Below are positions 8,641 through 16,960 of a stretch of 43,055 bases of DNA, piece by piece (the first letter of the stretch is position 1; each line of letters starts with the position of its first letter). The notes under the pieces are model-generated. The model had not been told where the DNA came from. It saw nothing but the letters and a program-made list of their open reading frames with translations, and did no database searches. The position numbers and the translations under genes were made by a program. This DNA is from an uncultured beta proteobacterium (GTDB lineage: Bacteria; Pseudomonadota; Gammaproteobacteria; Burkholderiales; Casimicrobiaceae): contig CAIWHR010000557.1 of the NCBI GenBank assembly GCA_903912485.1, forward strand, positions 1-43,055, read 5' to 3'.

Positions 8641-9993
8641 ATGCAGATCCGCTGCAGGAACGTGCTGAAGACGTTGCTCATCCTGAGCTGTGCCGCAACG
8701 CAGCCTGCCCTCGCCCAGCAGCCTCCGGCCGCAGGCGTGCTCTTCGAGAACATTCGCATCTTCGACGGCAAGTCCGGTCGGATATCGGAGCCGTCGAACG
8801 TGCTGGTGGTCGGCAACGTCATCAGGACCATCTCGACCTCGCCCATTGCCGCCCCGCCCGCCACTGCGGTGACCCGCATCGACGGCGGCGGACGAACGCT
8901 GATGCCGGGCCTGATCGACGCGCACTCGCACATCTCGGTGATGGCGGTGTCGATGACCGACGCGCTCAACGCCGACGTCGGCTACGTCCACCTCGCGGCG
9001 GGAAAAGCCGCCGAGGCCATGCTCCTGCGCGGCTTCACGACGGTGCGGGACGTCGGAGGGCCGACCTTCGGCCTCAAGCGCGCCATCGACAGCGGCCTCG
9101 TCCCGGGTCCGCGGATATTTCCCTCGGGGACCTTGATCTCCCAGACGGGCGGGCACGGCGACTTTCGCCCCCCTTCCGAGATCCCCAGGGCCGCCGCGGA
9201 TCCGCTCAGCTACACCGAGCGAATCGGCCTTTCCGCCATCGCCGACAGCCCGGACGAGGTGCGCCGCCGGGCGCGCGAGAACCTGTTGAAGGGTGCGAGC
9301 CAGATCAAGCTCACGGCCGGCGGCGGCGTCGGGTCCGCATACGACCCGCTCGACGTGACGCAGTTTTCCGAGGCCGAGTTGCGTGCAGCCGTCGAGGTCG
9401 CCGACAACTGGGGAACGTACGTGACCGTGCATGCATACACGCCGCGCGCCATCCGGGTGGCGATCACCGCCGGCGTCAAGGTCATCGAGCACGGGCAGCT
9501 GATCGACGAGGCCACGGTGAAGCTGATGGCCGAGAAGGGCATCTGGTGGTGCCTGCAACCGCTGCTGGACGACGCGGACTGGACCCCTTTGTCGGGAGAC
9601 AGGCGCGTCAAGCAGCTCGCGGTGGCGAAAGGAACCGACATCGCCTACGCTCTGGCCAGAAAATACGGCGTCCGGACCGCCTGGGGCACCGACATCATCT
9701 TCAGTCCGGAGTTGGCTTCCAGCCAGGGCGAGATGCTGGCCAAGCTGGTGCGCTGGTACGCGCCCGAAGACGTGCTGAAGATGGCCACCGGCGACAACGC
9801 CCGGTTGCTTGCGTTGTCGGGATTGCGCAGCCCCTACGCCGGAAAGCTGGGCGTGGTCGAGGAAGGGGCCCTCGCCGATCTGCTGCTGGTTGACGGTGAC
9901 CCGGTGGCCAACATCAGGTTGATCGAAGATCCGGCCAGGAACTTTCTGGTCATCATGAAGGACGGGAAGATCTACAAGAACCTCCCGCACTGA
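8641..9993 (+). CDS. Secreted metal-dependent amidohydrolase (imidazolonepropionase/prolidase-like)
   Basis: A 450-residue protein with ribosome-binding site AGGGGG 6 bases before the ATG and a signal peptide cut near residue 25 (PALAQ-QP). Metal-site residues of the amidohydrolase superfamily are present: DAHSHI (His95, His97), a Lys in QIKLTAGGG (Lys223, possibly carbamylated), HAYT (His264), IEHGQ (His284) and AWGTDI (Asp351). The C-terminus holds the usual small beta-sandwich (ADLLLVDGDPVANI). Relatives hydrolyse Xaa-Pro dipeptides, imidazolone-type rings or organophosphates; the substrate cannot be told. It is the last gene of the run starting at 4629 and ends 13 bases from the convergent histidine kinase gene. 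Confidence 0.88.
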   Translation: MQIRCRNVLKTLLILSCAATQPALAQQPPAAGVLFENIRIFDGKSGRISEPSNVLVVGNVIRTISTSPIAAPPATAVTRIDGGGRTLMPGLIDAHSHISVMAVSMTDALNADVGYVHLAAGKAAEAMLLRGFTTVRDVGGPTFGLKRAIDSGLVPGPRIFPSGTLISQTGGHGDFRPPSEIPRAAADPLSYTERIGLSAIADSPDEVRRRARENLLKGASQIKLTAGGGVGSAYDPLDVTQFSEAELRAAVEVADNWGTYVTVHAYTPRAIRVAITAGVKVIEHGQLIDEATVKLMAEKGIWWCLQPLLDDADWTPLSGDRRVKQLAVAKGTDIAYALARKYGVRTAWGTDIIFSPELASSQGEMLAKLVRWYAPEDVLKMATGDNARLLALSGLRSPYAGKLGVVEEGALADLLLVDGDPVANIRLIEDPARNFLVIMKDGKIYKNLPH

Positions 9994-10006
9994 CTGCCGC
10001 GAAGAT

Positions 10007-11452
10007 CTACCGCCCGACTGCCACCGGTCCGTCAGGCGCTCGCGACTCGTGATTCCACGGCAGCGTCAGGATGGCGTCCAGCCCCCCGCCTTCGCGATTG
10101 CGCAGGCGGACATCGCCGCCGTGCGCCTGCGCGATGTTTCGCGCGATGCTGAGGCCAAGCCCCGTCCCGCCCGTCTCGCGGCTGCGCGAGCCTTCGAGGC
10201 GATGGAACGGCTCGAACACCTTCTCGATGTCGACTTCGGGTATTCCGGGCCCCTGGTCGCGTACGACGATCACCAGCTGATCGGCACGCTCCTCGGCCCG
10301 GATTTCCGCGCACTTGCCGTAGAGCACCGCATTGTCGACCAGATTCGAGAGGCAGCGCTTGAGCAGCTGCGGCGCTCCCGTCCACGGCCTGACGACACGA
10401 CCGACCAGCGTGACGGTCCGCCCCATCGCTTCGTTGTCCGCCTGCACGCTCTCCAGCAATCCCATGATGTCGATGGGTTGCGCCGGTTCGCGATGGGTCA
10501 GTCCCCGCATGAAGTCCAGCGTCTGCGTCACCATCGCCTGCATTTCCAGCAGATCCGCTTCGAATTTCCGGCGCAGATTCGCGTCCTCCAGCAGTTCGGC
10601 GCGCAGTCGCATGCGCGTCAGCGGCGTCTTGAGGTCGTGCGACATGGCGGTGAGCAGGCGCGTCCGCTCGTCGATGAACCGGACGAGGCGGGTCTGCATG
10701 GTGTTGAACGCGTGAGCGGCGCGGCTGACCTCGACGGGACCGCTTTCCGGCAGCGGCGGGCGGTTGATGTCGCGTCCGAGTTCGTCGGCAGCCGTGGCGA
10801 GCAGTTGCAGCGGACGCGTGACCCAGCGCACCGCAACGTACGAGAGCAGCAGCACCGCGGCGAGCAGCGTCGCCAGGGTGAGCAGCGCACGCCAGGGCAG
10901 GCTGGCGGACGCCGGGGCGACCTGCGTGTCGAAGGTGGCCCAGGTCCCGTCCTGCAGGCGGACCTGGATCAGGAACGAGATCCCGGTCGGGGGAAATCGG
11001 TGCATGCCCGGTCCGCCCATGCCCCCCCCGCCCATCGGACCCTGCCCACGGCCTCGGCCGGCACCGGGCACCCAGTCCGGCGGCGTGCCGCCGATGGCGA
11101 CCCGGATCGGACGGTCGTCGCCGATCGTGGCGCGCAGCACGGCGGCAAGCATTGCGGCGTGGGCGCCTCCGGCAGCTTCCGATGCCTCGGAGGAGGGCGT
11201 GCGATCCAGCGAGACCACCAGCGGCGGCACGTTCAGAATCGCGACGATCCTCTGCCGTTCGACCGGACTCAGCGAATCCAGCAGCGTGACGATGTCCGCG
11301 ATCCGCTGCGCCGGCTGCATGCCGCTCGCGCGGACGAGCGCGGAATCGCGCTCGACCAAGTTGATCGCCGTGCTCAGCAGCTGCGCGACGACCAGCCCGC
11401 TTGCCAGCACCAGCATCAGCCGGCCAAACAGCGACCGCGGCAACAGGCGCAT
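10007..11452 (-). CDS. Sensor histidine kinase, EnvZ/HAMP type
   Basis: A 481-residue inner-membrane kinase. Transmembrane helices lie at ~10-30 and ~187-210 and bracket a periplasmic sensor domain. That domain contains an unusual Gly/Met-rich stretch at residues ~131-151 (GAGRGRGQGPM, then GGGGMGGPGMH). HAMP follows at ~207-260. HisKA has the phospho-accepting His272 in MSHDLKTPLTR. The ATPase part shows the N box LVDNAVLYG (~371), G1 DQGPGIP and G2 GGTGLGLS. The ATG overlaps the regulator stop as TGATG, so the two are translationally coupled. The divergent Spy-like gene suggests envelope or metal stress as the signal; that is inference. Confidence 0.93.
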   Translation of the reverse strand: MRLLPRSLFGRLMLVLASGLVVAQLLSTAINLVERDSALVRASGMQPAQRIADIVTLLDSLSPVERQRIVAILNVPPLVVSLDRTPSSEASEAAGGAHAAMLAAVLRATIGDDRPIRVAIGGTPPDWVPGAGRGRGQGPMGGGGMGGPGMHRFPPTGISFLIQVRLQDGTWATFDTQVAPASASLPWRALLTLATLLAAVLLLSYVAVRWVTRPLQLLATAADELGRDINRPPLPESGPVEVSRAAHAFNTMQTRLVRFIDERTRLLTAMSHDLKTPLTRMRLRAELLEDANLRRKFEADLLEMQAMVTQTLDFMRGLTHREPAQPIDIMGLLESVQADNEAMGRTVTLVGRVVRPWTGAPQLLKRCLSNLVDNAVLYGKCAEIRAEERADQLVIVVRDQGPGIPEVDIEKVFEPFHRLEGSRSRETGGTGLGLSIARNIAQAHGGDVRLRNREGGGLDAILTLPWNHESRAPDGPVAVGR

Positions 11453-12174
11453 CAGGCCGCTTCCGTCACGGTCACGGCGAGCACATAGCCTTCGCCGCGC
11501 ACCGTCTTGATCAGCCGCGGCTCACGCGGATCGTCGTTCAGCCGATGCCGCAGCCGGCTCACCTGCACGTCGATGCTGCGGTCCAGCGGATCCGCCTCCT
11601 TGCCCTGCGTCAGGTCCACCAGCTGGTCGCGATTGAGCACGCGGTTCGGGTGGCCGAGGAAGATCCGGAGCAGCCGGTACTCGGCGCCGCTCAACGGCGT
11701 GACGACACCCGTCGCCGAAACGAGGTGCCGATGGGCGGTATCGAGCGCCCAGTCGGCAAAGTGGAGGTGCCTGGCGCGTTCGGCCTGAAGGTTCTCGGGC
11801 AGGCTCCGCGCCCGACGCAGGATGGCCTTGATGCGCGCCAGCAGTTCGCGGGCGCTGAACGGCTTCGCCAGATAGTCGTCGGCCCCCATCTCCAGCCCGA
11901 CAATCCGGTCGGTCTCGTCGCCGCGCGCGGTGAGCATGATGACCGGCGTGTCGGACCTGGCGCGGAGGTTGCGGCACAGGGTCAGGCCGTCGTCGCCGGG
12001 GAGCATCACGTCGAGCACGATCAGGTCGGTCCGGCCCGCGTCGAGCGCCTGCCACATGCCTCGGCCGTCGGCCACGGCCGTGACGCGAAAACCGCTCTTC
12101 ACCAGATACTGGCTCAGCAGATCCCGGATCTCGGCGTCGTCGTCGACGATAAGGATGTGGTCGGGCGCTTCCAT
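11452..12174 (-). CDS. OmpR-family response regulator
   Basis: A 240-residue regulator. The receiver domain has the acidic pocket VDDD near residue 10, phospho-acceptor Asp55 in LIVLDVMLPG, the conserved Thr in MLTARGDE and Lys in AKPFSARE. A winged-helix DNA-binding domain follows (GAEYRLLRIF, then RSIDVQVSRLRHRL and IKTVRGEGYVL). It is first in a two-gene operon and its stop overlaps the start of the partner kinase by one base. It is transcribed away from the LTXXQ gene at 12391; the 216-base gap between them holds a dyad that could be its operator. Alternatives are RstA-, CpxR- or TctD-like regulators. Confidence 0.94.
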   Translation of the reverse strand: MEAPDHILIVDDDAEIRDLLSQYLVKSGFRVTAVADGRGMWQALDAGRTDLIVLDVMLPGDDGLTLCRNLRARSDTPVIMLTARGDETDRIVGLEMGADDYLAKPFSARELLARIKAILRRARSLPENLQAERARHLHFADWALDTAHRHLVSATGVVTPLSGAEYRLLRIFLGHPNRVLNRDQLVDLTQGKEADPLDRSIDVQVSRLRHRLNDDPREPRLIKTVRGEGYVLAVTVTEAA

Positions 12175-12218
12175 GGGGCGATTGTCGGGCGGTTTGCAGC
12201 GCGCCGGGCGGGAGAAAA

Positions 12219-12261
12219 GTAACGCAGTGTGTCAGCCGGCAGTCCGGTTGCAGTGCGTTAC
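12219..12261. promoter_or_regulatory. 43-bp dyad between the two-component operon and the Spy-like gene
   Basis: GTAACGCA at 12219-12226 is mirrored by TGCGTTAC at 12254-12261 with 27 bases between. GCAGTGTG and GCAGTGCG also form a direct repeat (12224 and 12250). The outer arms are perfect. The site sits 45 bases from the response-regulator start and 129 bases from the start of the LTXXQ gene, where a shared operator would be expected. Its use by the neighbouring regulator is inference; OmpR-type proteins usually bind direct repeats, which are present here too. Confidence 0.45.
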
Positions 12262-12390
12262 CAAAAGCCCCGCTCGTGACATGCTGCGCTTACACGAGGG
12301 TGGTCAAATCATAACCGTTGCAGGGATCGATCCGGCAAACGTGCCGGACCTCCTTTGAACCGATCTCTCACCGCATATTGGAGACTCATC

Positions 12391-12906
12391 ATGAAAAGAA
12401 CCCGCTCCCTCATCGCCGGCGCCGTTGCCGGTGTCGCGCTGGCAGTCGCCGCCGCTGCGTATGCCCAACCGTACGGCGGCATGGGCCAGGGCTGCGGCGC
12501 CGGCATGGGCATGGGCATGGGCATGGGGCCGGGCCACGGGCCGATGGCCGGCGTCGATCCCGCTGCCATGGCCGAGTCTCACCTCGCCGACCTGAAGGCG
12601 CAATTGAAGATCACGACCGGTCAGGAAGCCGCGTGGCAGGCCTTCGCCGGTCAGGCGAGAGCGCAGGCGGCAGGCATGCAGGCAATGCACGCCCGGACGC
12701 AGCAGGACACGGGCACGGCGCCGGAGCGCATGGCCCAGCATGCGGCGGCGATGCAGCAGCGCGCTGCCGGGATGGCGACGATGGCCAACGCACTCAACGC
12801 GCTCTATGCCGTCCTGACCCCGGAACAGAGGGCCATCGCCGATCAGAACGTCGGGATGATGGGCCGCGGCGGCATGCACCGCGGCCACGGCGCCCGCGCG
12901 GGCTGA
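12391..12906 (+). CDS. Periplasmic LTXXQ (Spy/CpxP-like) protein
   Basis: A 171-residue protein. ATG 12391 follows a GGAG box and starts a clear signal peptide (residues 1-25, cut after AYAQ). The mature N-terminus is Gly/Met-rich (GGMGQGCGAGMGMGMGMG), then helical segments rich in Ala, Met and Gln lead to LTPEQRAIA (~142), the LTXXQ motif. The C-terminus is again Met/His/Gly-rich (MMGRGGMHRGHGA). Family members are small cradle-shaped periplasmic chaperones or metal-stress proteins. Met and His clusters suggest metal contact (inference). It is divergent from an OmpR-type system that probably controls it, as CpxRA and BaeSR control CpxP and Spy. Confidence 0.85.
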   Translation: MKRTRSLIAGAVAGVALAVAAAAYAQPYGGMGQGCGAGMGMGMGMGPGHGPMAGVDPAAMAESHLADLKAQLKITTGQEAAWQAFAGQARAQAAGMQAMHARTQQDTGTAPERMAQHAAAMQQRAAGMATMANALNALYAVLTPEQRAIADQNVGMMGRGGMHRGHGARAG

Positions 12907-12954
12907 CGGGGCTTCCCTTGCGGCACCTCGACGTGCTCGCGAACAACCAGCCCG

Positions 12955-13092
12955 TACGCTGACGAGTTCGAGGGCGCGCTGGCCGCCGCGCCGTACCTCG
13001 CCTCCCCGGTGACGGGCCACACGACCGGGCTGTGGGGCTACAACGGCGCGGCGCCCGGGCCGCTGATCGAATTGCGCGAAGGCCAGCATCAA
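12955..13092 (+). pseudogene. Remnant of a multicopper oxidase N-terminal cupredoxin domain
   Basis: One frame reads YADEFEGALAAAPYLASPVTG and then LWGYNGAAPGPLIELREGQ. The 'WGYNGxxPGPxxxxxxGE/Q' segment is the hallmark of the first cupredoxin domain of multicopper oxidases. It normally precedes the first copper ligands (HWHG); these are absent because homology stops at about 13092, where another gene fragment begins. There is no start codon with a ribosome-binding site and no signal peptide. Only ~46 of the ~450+ residues of such an enzyme remain. Seen: the motif and its abrupt end. Inferred: a deletion. Confidence 0.6.
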
Positions 13093-13112
13093 GACACGGC
13101 AGACACGATCCG

Positions 13113-14090
13113 ATGGCGCGGTTCACCGCCCAGGAGCTCGAGTGGAAGGCCTGCGACGCCACGATCGTCCCGGGCGGCTACGGCGGCACCGCGTACGCCG
13201 ACACCATCAAGGCGCTGGGCGAACGCGCACGCTGCGCGTTGATGCGCGCCCCGCTGGACTACGCGAGCCCCGAGCGCGGCGAGGTGGCGATCGCGCTGCT
13301 GCGCGTAGCGGCCGAGGGGCCGCAGCCACGCCGCGGCGCCATCCTGCTCAATCCCGGCGGCCCGGGCGACGACGGGCTGTTCCTGGCGTTGCTGTTCGGA
13401 CGACTGTGGTCCGACGTGAGGACGGATGGCGCGGGCGCGCAGTTCAAGGAGCTCGCGCAGACCTGCGATCTGGTCGGCTTTTCGCCGCGCGGCACCGGTG
13501 CCGGCACGCGGCTCACCTGCGCGGCGCGACGACCGAGGTCCTGCTCGGCGGCATCGGCAACGCGCGTCGCGTCGGGGAGACGGCGCTCGGCCTGCGTGCG
13601 GCCGACGTGCTGAAGTCCTGGCTGCCGCCCCGGCCCGAAGCGCTGTCGCCGGCCAAACTCGCGGCACTGGAGGCGACGATCGCCTCCCGCATCGAGGCGC
13701 CGCGGGCGTTCGTGACCGACGCGGCGCGGAACGCGATCGCGCAAGATCAGGCGCCGACGATCAGTGCCGGCTTCTTCTCCAAGGCCCGGCACGAGACCGA
13801 CGCCGTCGAACTGACCGCGAACCGGTCGACGCAGTGGGCAGCGGCGTGCAACGACACGGTCCCCGGCTGGGACGAGACGGCCTGGGTCGCCGGGAACGAC
13901 CGCAACGCGCCGCTAGCCCGGCGGGACCTCGGTCCCTGCCGCGACCGGGCTCGGCAGGCCCGCCCGGGACAGTCAGCGACGGCTGTGCAGCTGCCTGCCT
14001 CGGCTCTTCCGAGCAGCGACTTGATCCTGGGCATCAATTACCTCACCATGGACCGCGGCGGTCATTGCTCGGCATTTCGAACGATCACCC
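13113..14090 (+). pseudogene. Gutted S33/TAP-like alpha/beta hydrolase
   Basis: From ATG 13113 (MARFTAQELEWKACD) the frame shows the start of a tripeptidyl-aminopeptidase-like hydrolase: RAPLDYASPERGEVAIALLRV, ILLNPGGPGDDG (oxyanion loop) and CDLVGFSPRGTGAGTRLTC. At about 13525 the coding potential moves to another frame (TTEVLLGG...). It continues through SPAKLAALEATIASRIEAP and STQWAAACNDTVPGWDETAW, the last resembling the 'A-x-x-C-x-D' region late in this family. The central part with the nucleophile G-x-S-x-G elbow is missing altogether, so this is more than a single sequencing slip. Pattern fades near 14090. The late-frame fragment is assigned with less confidence. Confidence 0.6.
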
Positions 14091-14194
14091 GCCCCGCTCG
14101 TGAGAGCACAATTCGATCCGGAAGCGCGCCACGTTCGCAGTGTTCCCGATCGCCTGCCCGACTTGCGTCGGGCCAACTTCCCACGGGTGGGAAC

Positions 14195-15340
14195 ATGCTT
14201 GGAAATCGGATAAGGGAATATCCGCCTGCCTTTCGCAGAATTCGAACCGGCGAACCCGTGCCGTGGAGCATTTTCGACGCGGACGGCCTTCTCCTGCTGA
14301 AGAAGGGGCTGCCCGTCGAGGATGAACGCCAGTTGCGGGAACTGACGTCGCGCGGCGTCGTGACGCAGGAGATGCTCGGATTCGATCTTCCGAACTCCAG
14401 GAGCAGGGTGCGTTCGCCTCGCGCCACCCGGAAAAGCGGCAGCCCGTTCTGGATCTGGGAGAATCTCCAGAAGCGGCTCAAGCGACTGTCGAAGACGATC
14501 GCCGAACCCGAGTCCGGATTCGTCGAGGACGTTCGCGAACTCGCCGCGCTCGTCGATTCCTCGGCCAACCAGAACATCGACGCGGCCTGCTTCTTCGTCA
14601 CGCAATCGAGCGGCGCCGACTATCCCATCTCCCACATGATTCACACGGCGATCATCTGTTCGGTCGTCGCCCGGCGCCTGGCATGGGACGACGAGAAGCG
14701 GATGCACGCCATCTGCGCCGCGTTGACGATGAACCTGGGCATGGTCGACCTGCAGGAGCGCCTGTGGAGCGCTCAGGGCGCTCTGACGGACAGGGCGAGA
14801 TCGCTCATCCGCACTCACCCGGCGAACGGCGTTCGCATTCTGCAGGGCGCCGGGCTGAGCGACCCGAGCTGGCTGGACGCCGTCCGTCAGCATCATGAGA
14901 ACAGCGAGGGCACCGGTTATCCGGGGGGTGTTCCGCCGTCCGAGGTGGCAGACCTGGTGGGCAAGGCCGACGTCCTGTCCGCAAGAATCAGTCCAAGGAA
15001 ATACCGGCGCGGCTTCTCGCCAAGCCGTGCCCTGCGCGATCTGTACCTCCGAAACGAGGAGCGCCAGGATCAGGTCATCATGGCCATGATTCACGTGTTC
15101 GGCATCTATCCGCCCGGAAGTTTCGTTCGGCTGGCGAACAACGAGATCGGGGTCGTGGTCAGTCGCGGCGCGAGCAGCATCACACCGGTCGTCGCCGCGG
15201 TCATCGACAGGCAGGGAATCCCCCACGGCGTTCCGGTCCGCAGGGACACCGGACTGCCACACCACAAGATCCGCTCGGATCTCCCGCCGGATTCGGTGAG
15301 GCTCTGGCTCAACTGGGAGACGCTGTTCGAGAAGGAATGA
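14195..15340 (+). CDS. HD-GYP-type protein with a broken HD motif
   Basis: A 381-residue protein; ATG 14195 follows GGTGGG at short spacing. The frame is open upstream but that part is hydrolase debris. The N-terminal ~60 residues (GEPVPWSIFDADGLLLLKKG, then LTSRGV) match the small domain often preceding HD-GYP. The HD-GYP core follows: ISHMIHTAIICSVVARRL, then AALTMNLGMVDL where 'LLHDIGK' is expected, RTHPANGVRIL, VRQHHENSEGTGYPGG and KADVLSARISPRKYR. Thus the GYP and HHE signatures survive but the namesake His-Asp is Met-Asn. HD-GYP enzymes hydrolyse cyclic di-GMP; this one probably cannot, and may bind it instead. A diguanylate cyclase gene lies 229 bases downstream. Confidence 0.82.
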   Translation: MLGNRIREYPPAFRRIRTGEPVPWSIFDADGLLLLKKGLPVEDERQLRELTSRGVVTQEMLGFDLPNSRSRVRSPRATRKSGSPFWIWENLQKRLKRLSKTIAEPESGFVEDVRELAALVDSSANQNIDAACFFVTQSSGADYPISHMIHTAIICSVVARRLAWDDEKRMHAICAALTMNLGMVDLQERLWSAQGALTDRARSLIRTHPANGVRILQGAGLSDPSWLDAVRQHHENSEGTGYPGGVPPSEVADLVGKADVLSARISPRKYRRGFSPSRALRDLYLRNEERQDQVIMAMIHVFGIYPPGSFVRLANNEIGVVVSRGASSITPVVAAVIDRQGIPHGVPVRRDTGLPHHKIRSDLPPDSVRLWLNWETLFEKE

Positions 15341-15569
15341 GCCGCGGAGGCGGCGTTCGAACTGCGCCAGCTTTTCCACGGCGCCGCGTCCCTATCGGCC
15401 GACGAACGGACGGCGCCGGGCTATACTTTGGGCCAGCGGAAACGACCGCCGCCCCGGGTTCGGCCCGGCAAGCGTCAACGGCACGCCGGCCCGTGCGCTT
15501 CGGCGTCTGCGTGGCGCTGCCGGATTCCGGGTTGTTCGCCTGTCGCACAGCAAGAAGAACGGTGCCTCC

Positions 15570-16874
15570 ATGAGTCTCGTTCCGGATTTCCCGGCCGCTG
15601 CGCCCCGACGGGAAGCCAACCCGCGGCGACTGCTGCGGCGATTCGGCTGGCTGTCCGTTGCCTCGGTGCTGATCATCCTCGTGCTGATCGGCGCGAACCT
15701 GCGATTGATCCTGCGCCAGCACCTGATCGAGGAAGCGAAGCGGAATTCGGTGGCCGTGGCGATGGCGATCTTCGAGCGGGAGCAGATGAAGCTCCTGGAG
15801 TCGGTGCCCGGCGGCGGATACACCGTCACGGTGTCCGCCGCAGACCTTCCGGATCTCGACGGAAGGATGCGCACGTTCGTGAAGGCATTCGGGATCGTCA
15901 AGGTGAAGGTCTACGACGCGACCGGCAAGATCGTCTACAGCACCGACGGGACGATCATCGGCAAGGTGGACGCCACCAACGCGCGTCTCGATCGCGTGCT
16001 GCGTCACGGGGAGACCGATTCGGAACTGGTCCACAAGGAAAGCATTCCGGATCTCCAGGGCCAGGAGCACTTCGACGCCGACGTGGTGGAGACCTACATC
16101 GCGATTCGCGTGGGCAGCTCGATCGCCGGAAGTTTCGAGGTCTACATGGACGTCACGCCGGCGTACGCACAGATCTCGCGGACGGTCCAGTATTCGACCG
16201 CAGTGCTGCTGCTGGTGCTGGTCGTCGTGTTCGGCGCGCTTTACTACCCGATGCGCCAGGGGATGACGCAACTGGTGCACGTGCAGAACCGGCTGAGGGA
16301 CTTGGCTGCGATCGACGTGCTCACCGGGCTCTACAACCGGCGCCATCTGTTCGTTCGGATCGGGCAGGAGTCCTCGCGGATGGCACGCCAGATCGGGCGC
16401 CGGAAGCCAACCGAGTTCATCAGCTTCATCATGACCGACATCGACCGGTTCAAGGCGATCAACGACACTCACGGGCATCTGGCGGGCGACCAGGTGCTGC
16501 AGGAAGTGGCGAAGCGGCTTAAAGGGGCCCTGCGCCCCTACGACGTCATCGGCCGATTCGGCGGCGAGGAATTCCTGGTGATGCTGCCGCATACCGCGCT
16601 GCCGGATGCCGCGGCCGTCGCCGAGCGCATGCGCCGTACGATCGAGCAGCCTGCGGTCGATGCGGGGGGCGAGGCGATCACCGTCACCGCCAGTTTCGGG
16701 GTGGCGTGTTGCCAGGATGCCGACGACAGCGCCGACGCGGCCGTCGCACGCGCCGACAGCGCCCTGTATCTGGCCAAGAACGGTGGACGCAACAAGGTCG
16801 TCAGCGCCGACTCTGCCGCTGACGGCGGCGGTGTCGCGACCGGCGGGGCGCCGCCTCCGCCGGCTGGCAGCTAG
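15570..16874 (+). CDS. Membrane diguanylate cyclase (GGDEF)
   Basis: A 434-residue protein. Transmembrane helices at ~27-49 and ~208-227 enclose a periplasmic sensor region of about 160 residues (Cache-like: VKVYDATGKIVYSTDG). The GGDEF domain begins with LRDLAAIDVLTGLYNRRHL, has MTDIDRFKAINDTHGH, and the active loop GGEEF at 331-335. RPYD at 322-325 is a standard RxxD inhibitory site, so product feedback is expected. The enzyme makes cyclic di-GMP from two GTP. The C-terminus ends in a Gly/Pro-rich tail. A TATACT box at 15422-15427 could be a -10 element, with a leader of ~135 bases, but no -35 is evident. Confidence 0.93.
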   Translation: MSLVPDFPAAAPRREANPRRLLRRFGWLSVASVLIILVLIGANLRLILRQHLIEEAKRNSVAVAMAIFEREQMKLLESVPGGGYTVTVSAADLPDLDGRMRTFVKAFGIVKVKVYDATGKIVYSTDGTIIGKVDATNARLDRVLRHGETDSELVHKESIPDLQGQEHFDADVVETYIAIRVGSSIAGSFEVYMDVTPAYAQISRTVQYSTAVLLLVLVVVFGALYYPMRQGMTQLVHVQNRLRDLAAIDVLTGLYNRRHLFVRIGQESSRMARQIGRRKPTEFISFIMTDIDRFKAINDTHGHLAGDQVLQEVAKRLKGALRPYDVIGRFGGEEFLVMLPHTALPDAAAVAERMRRTIEQPAVDAGGEAITVTASFGVACCQDADDSADAAVARADSALYLAKNGGRNKVVSADSAADGGGVATGGAPPPPAGS

Positions 16875-16925
16875 CGCCGGAGGCCATCCCCCGCAGGCTG
16901 CGAACCCGGTCCGGTGCTATTCTCC

Positions 16926-16941
16926 ATGTTAACGCTACCAT
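16926..16941. promoter_or_regulatory. Palindromic operator upstream of the LacI-family gene
   Basis: ATGTTAACGCTACCAT is an imperfect palindrome (ATGTTA-N4-TACCAT). It matches the site in the promoter at 26308-26323 in the outer ATG/CAT and in the TTA/TA-C positions, and resembles the ATGTTA-N4-TAACAT operator remembered for E. coli GntR. A weak -10-like TATTCT at 16918-16923 lies immediately upstream, so a bound repressor would cover the transcription start. This suggests autoregulation. Confidence 0.65.
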
Positions 16942-16960
16942 GGCCGTCGCCAGGACGCTT

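Noticed and set aside
4827-8969. 1380-codon open frame on the minus strand
   Set aside because: It lies opposite three well-supported plus-strand genes and its translation is Arg/Val/Gly/Asp-rich without domains, typical of the complementary strand of GC-rich genes.
15428-15569. Cyclic di-GMP riboswitch before the GGDEF gene
   Set aside because: The leader lacks the conserved GEMM-type core and no aptamer-like pairing was found.
16940-16960. Start of the LacI-family gene at ATG 16940
   Set aside because: That ATG is part of the operator palindrome and has no ribosome-binding site; ATG 16961 has AGGA at 5 bases.
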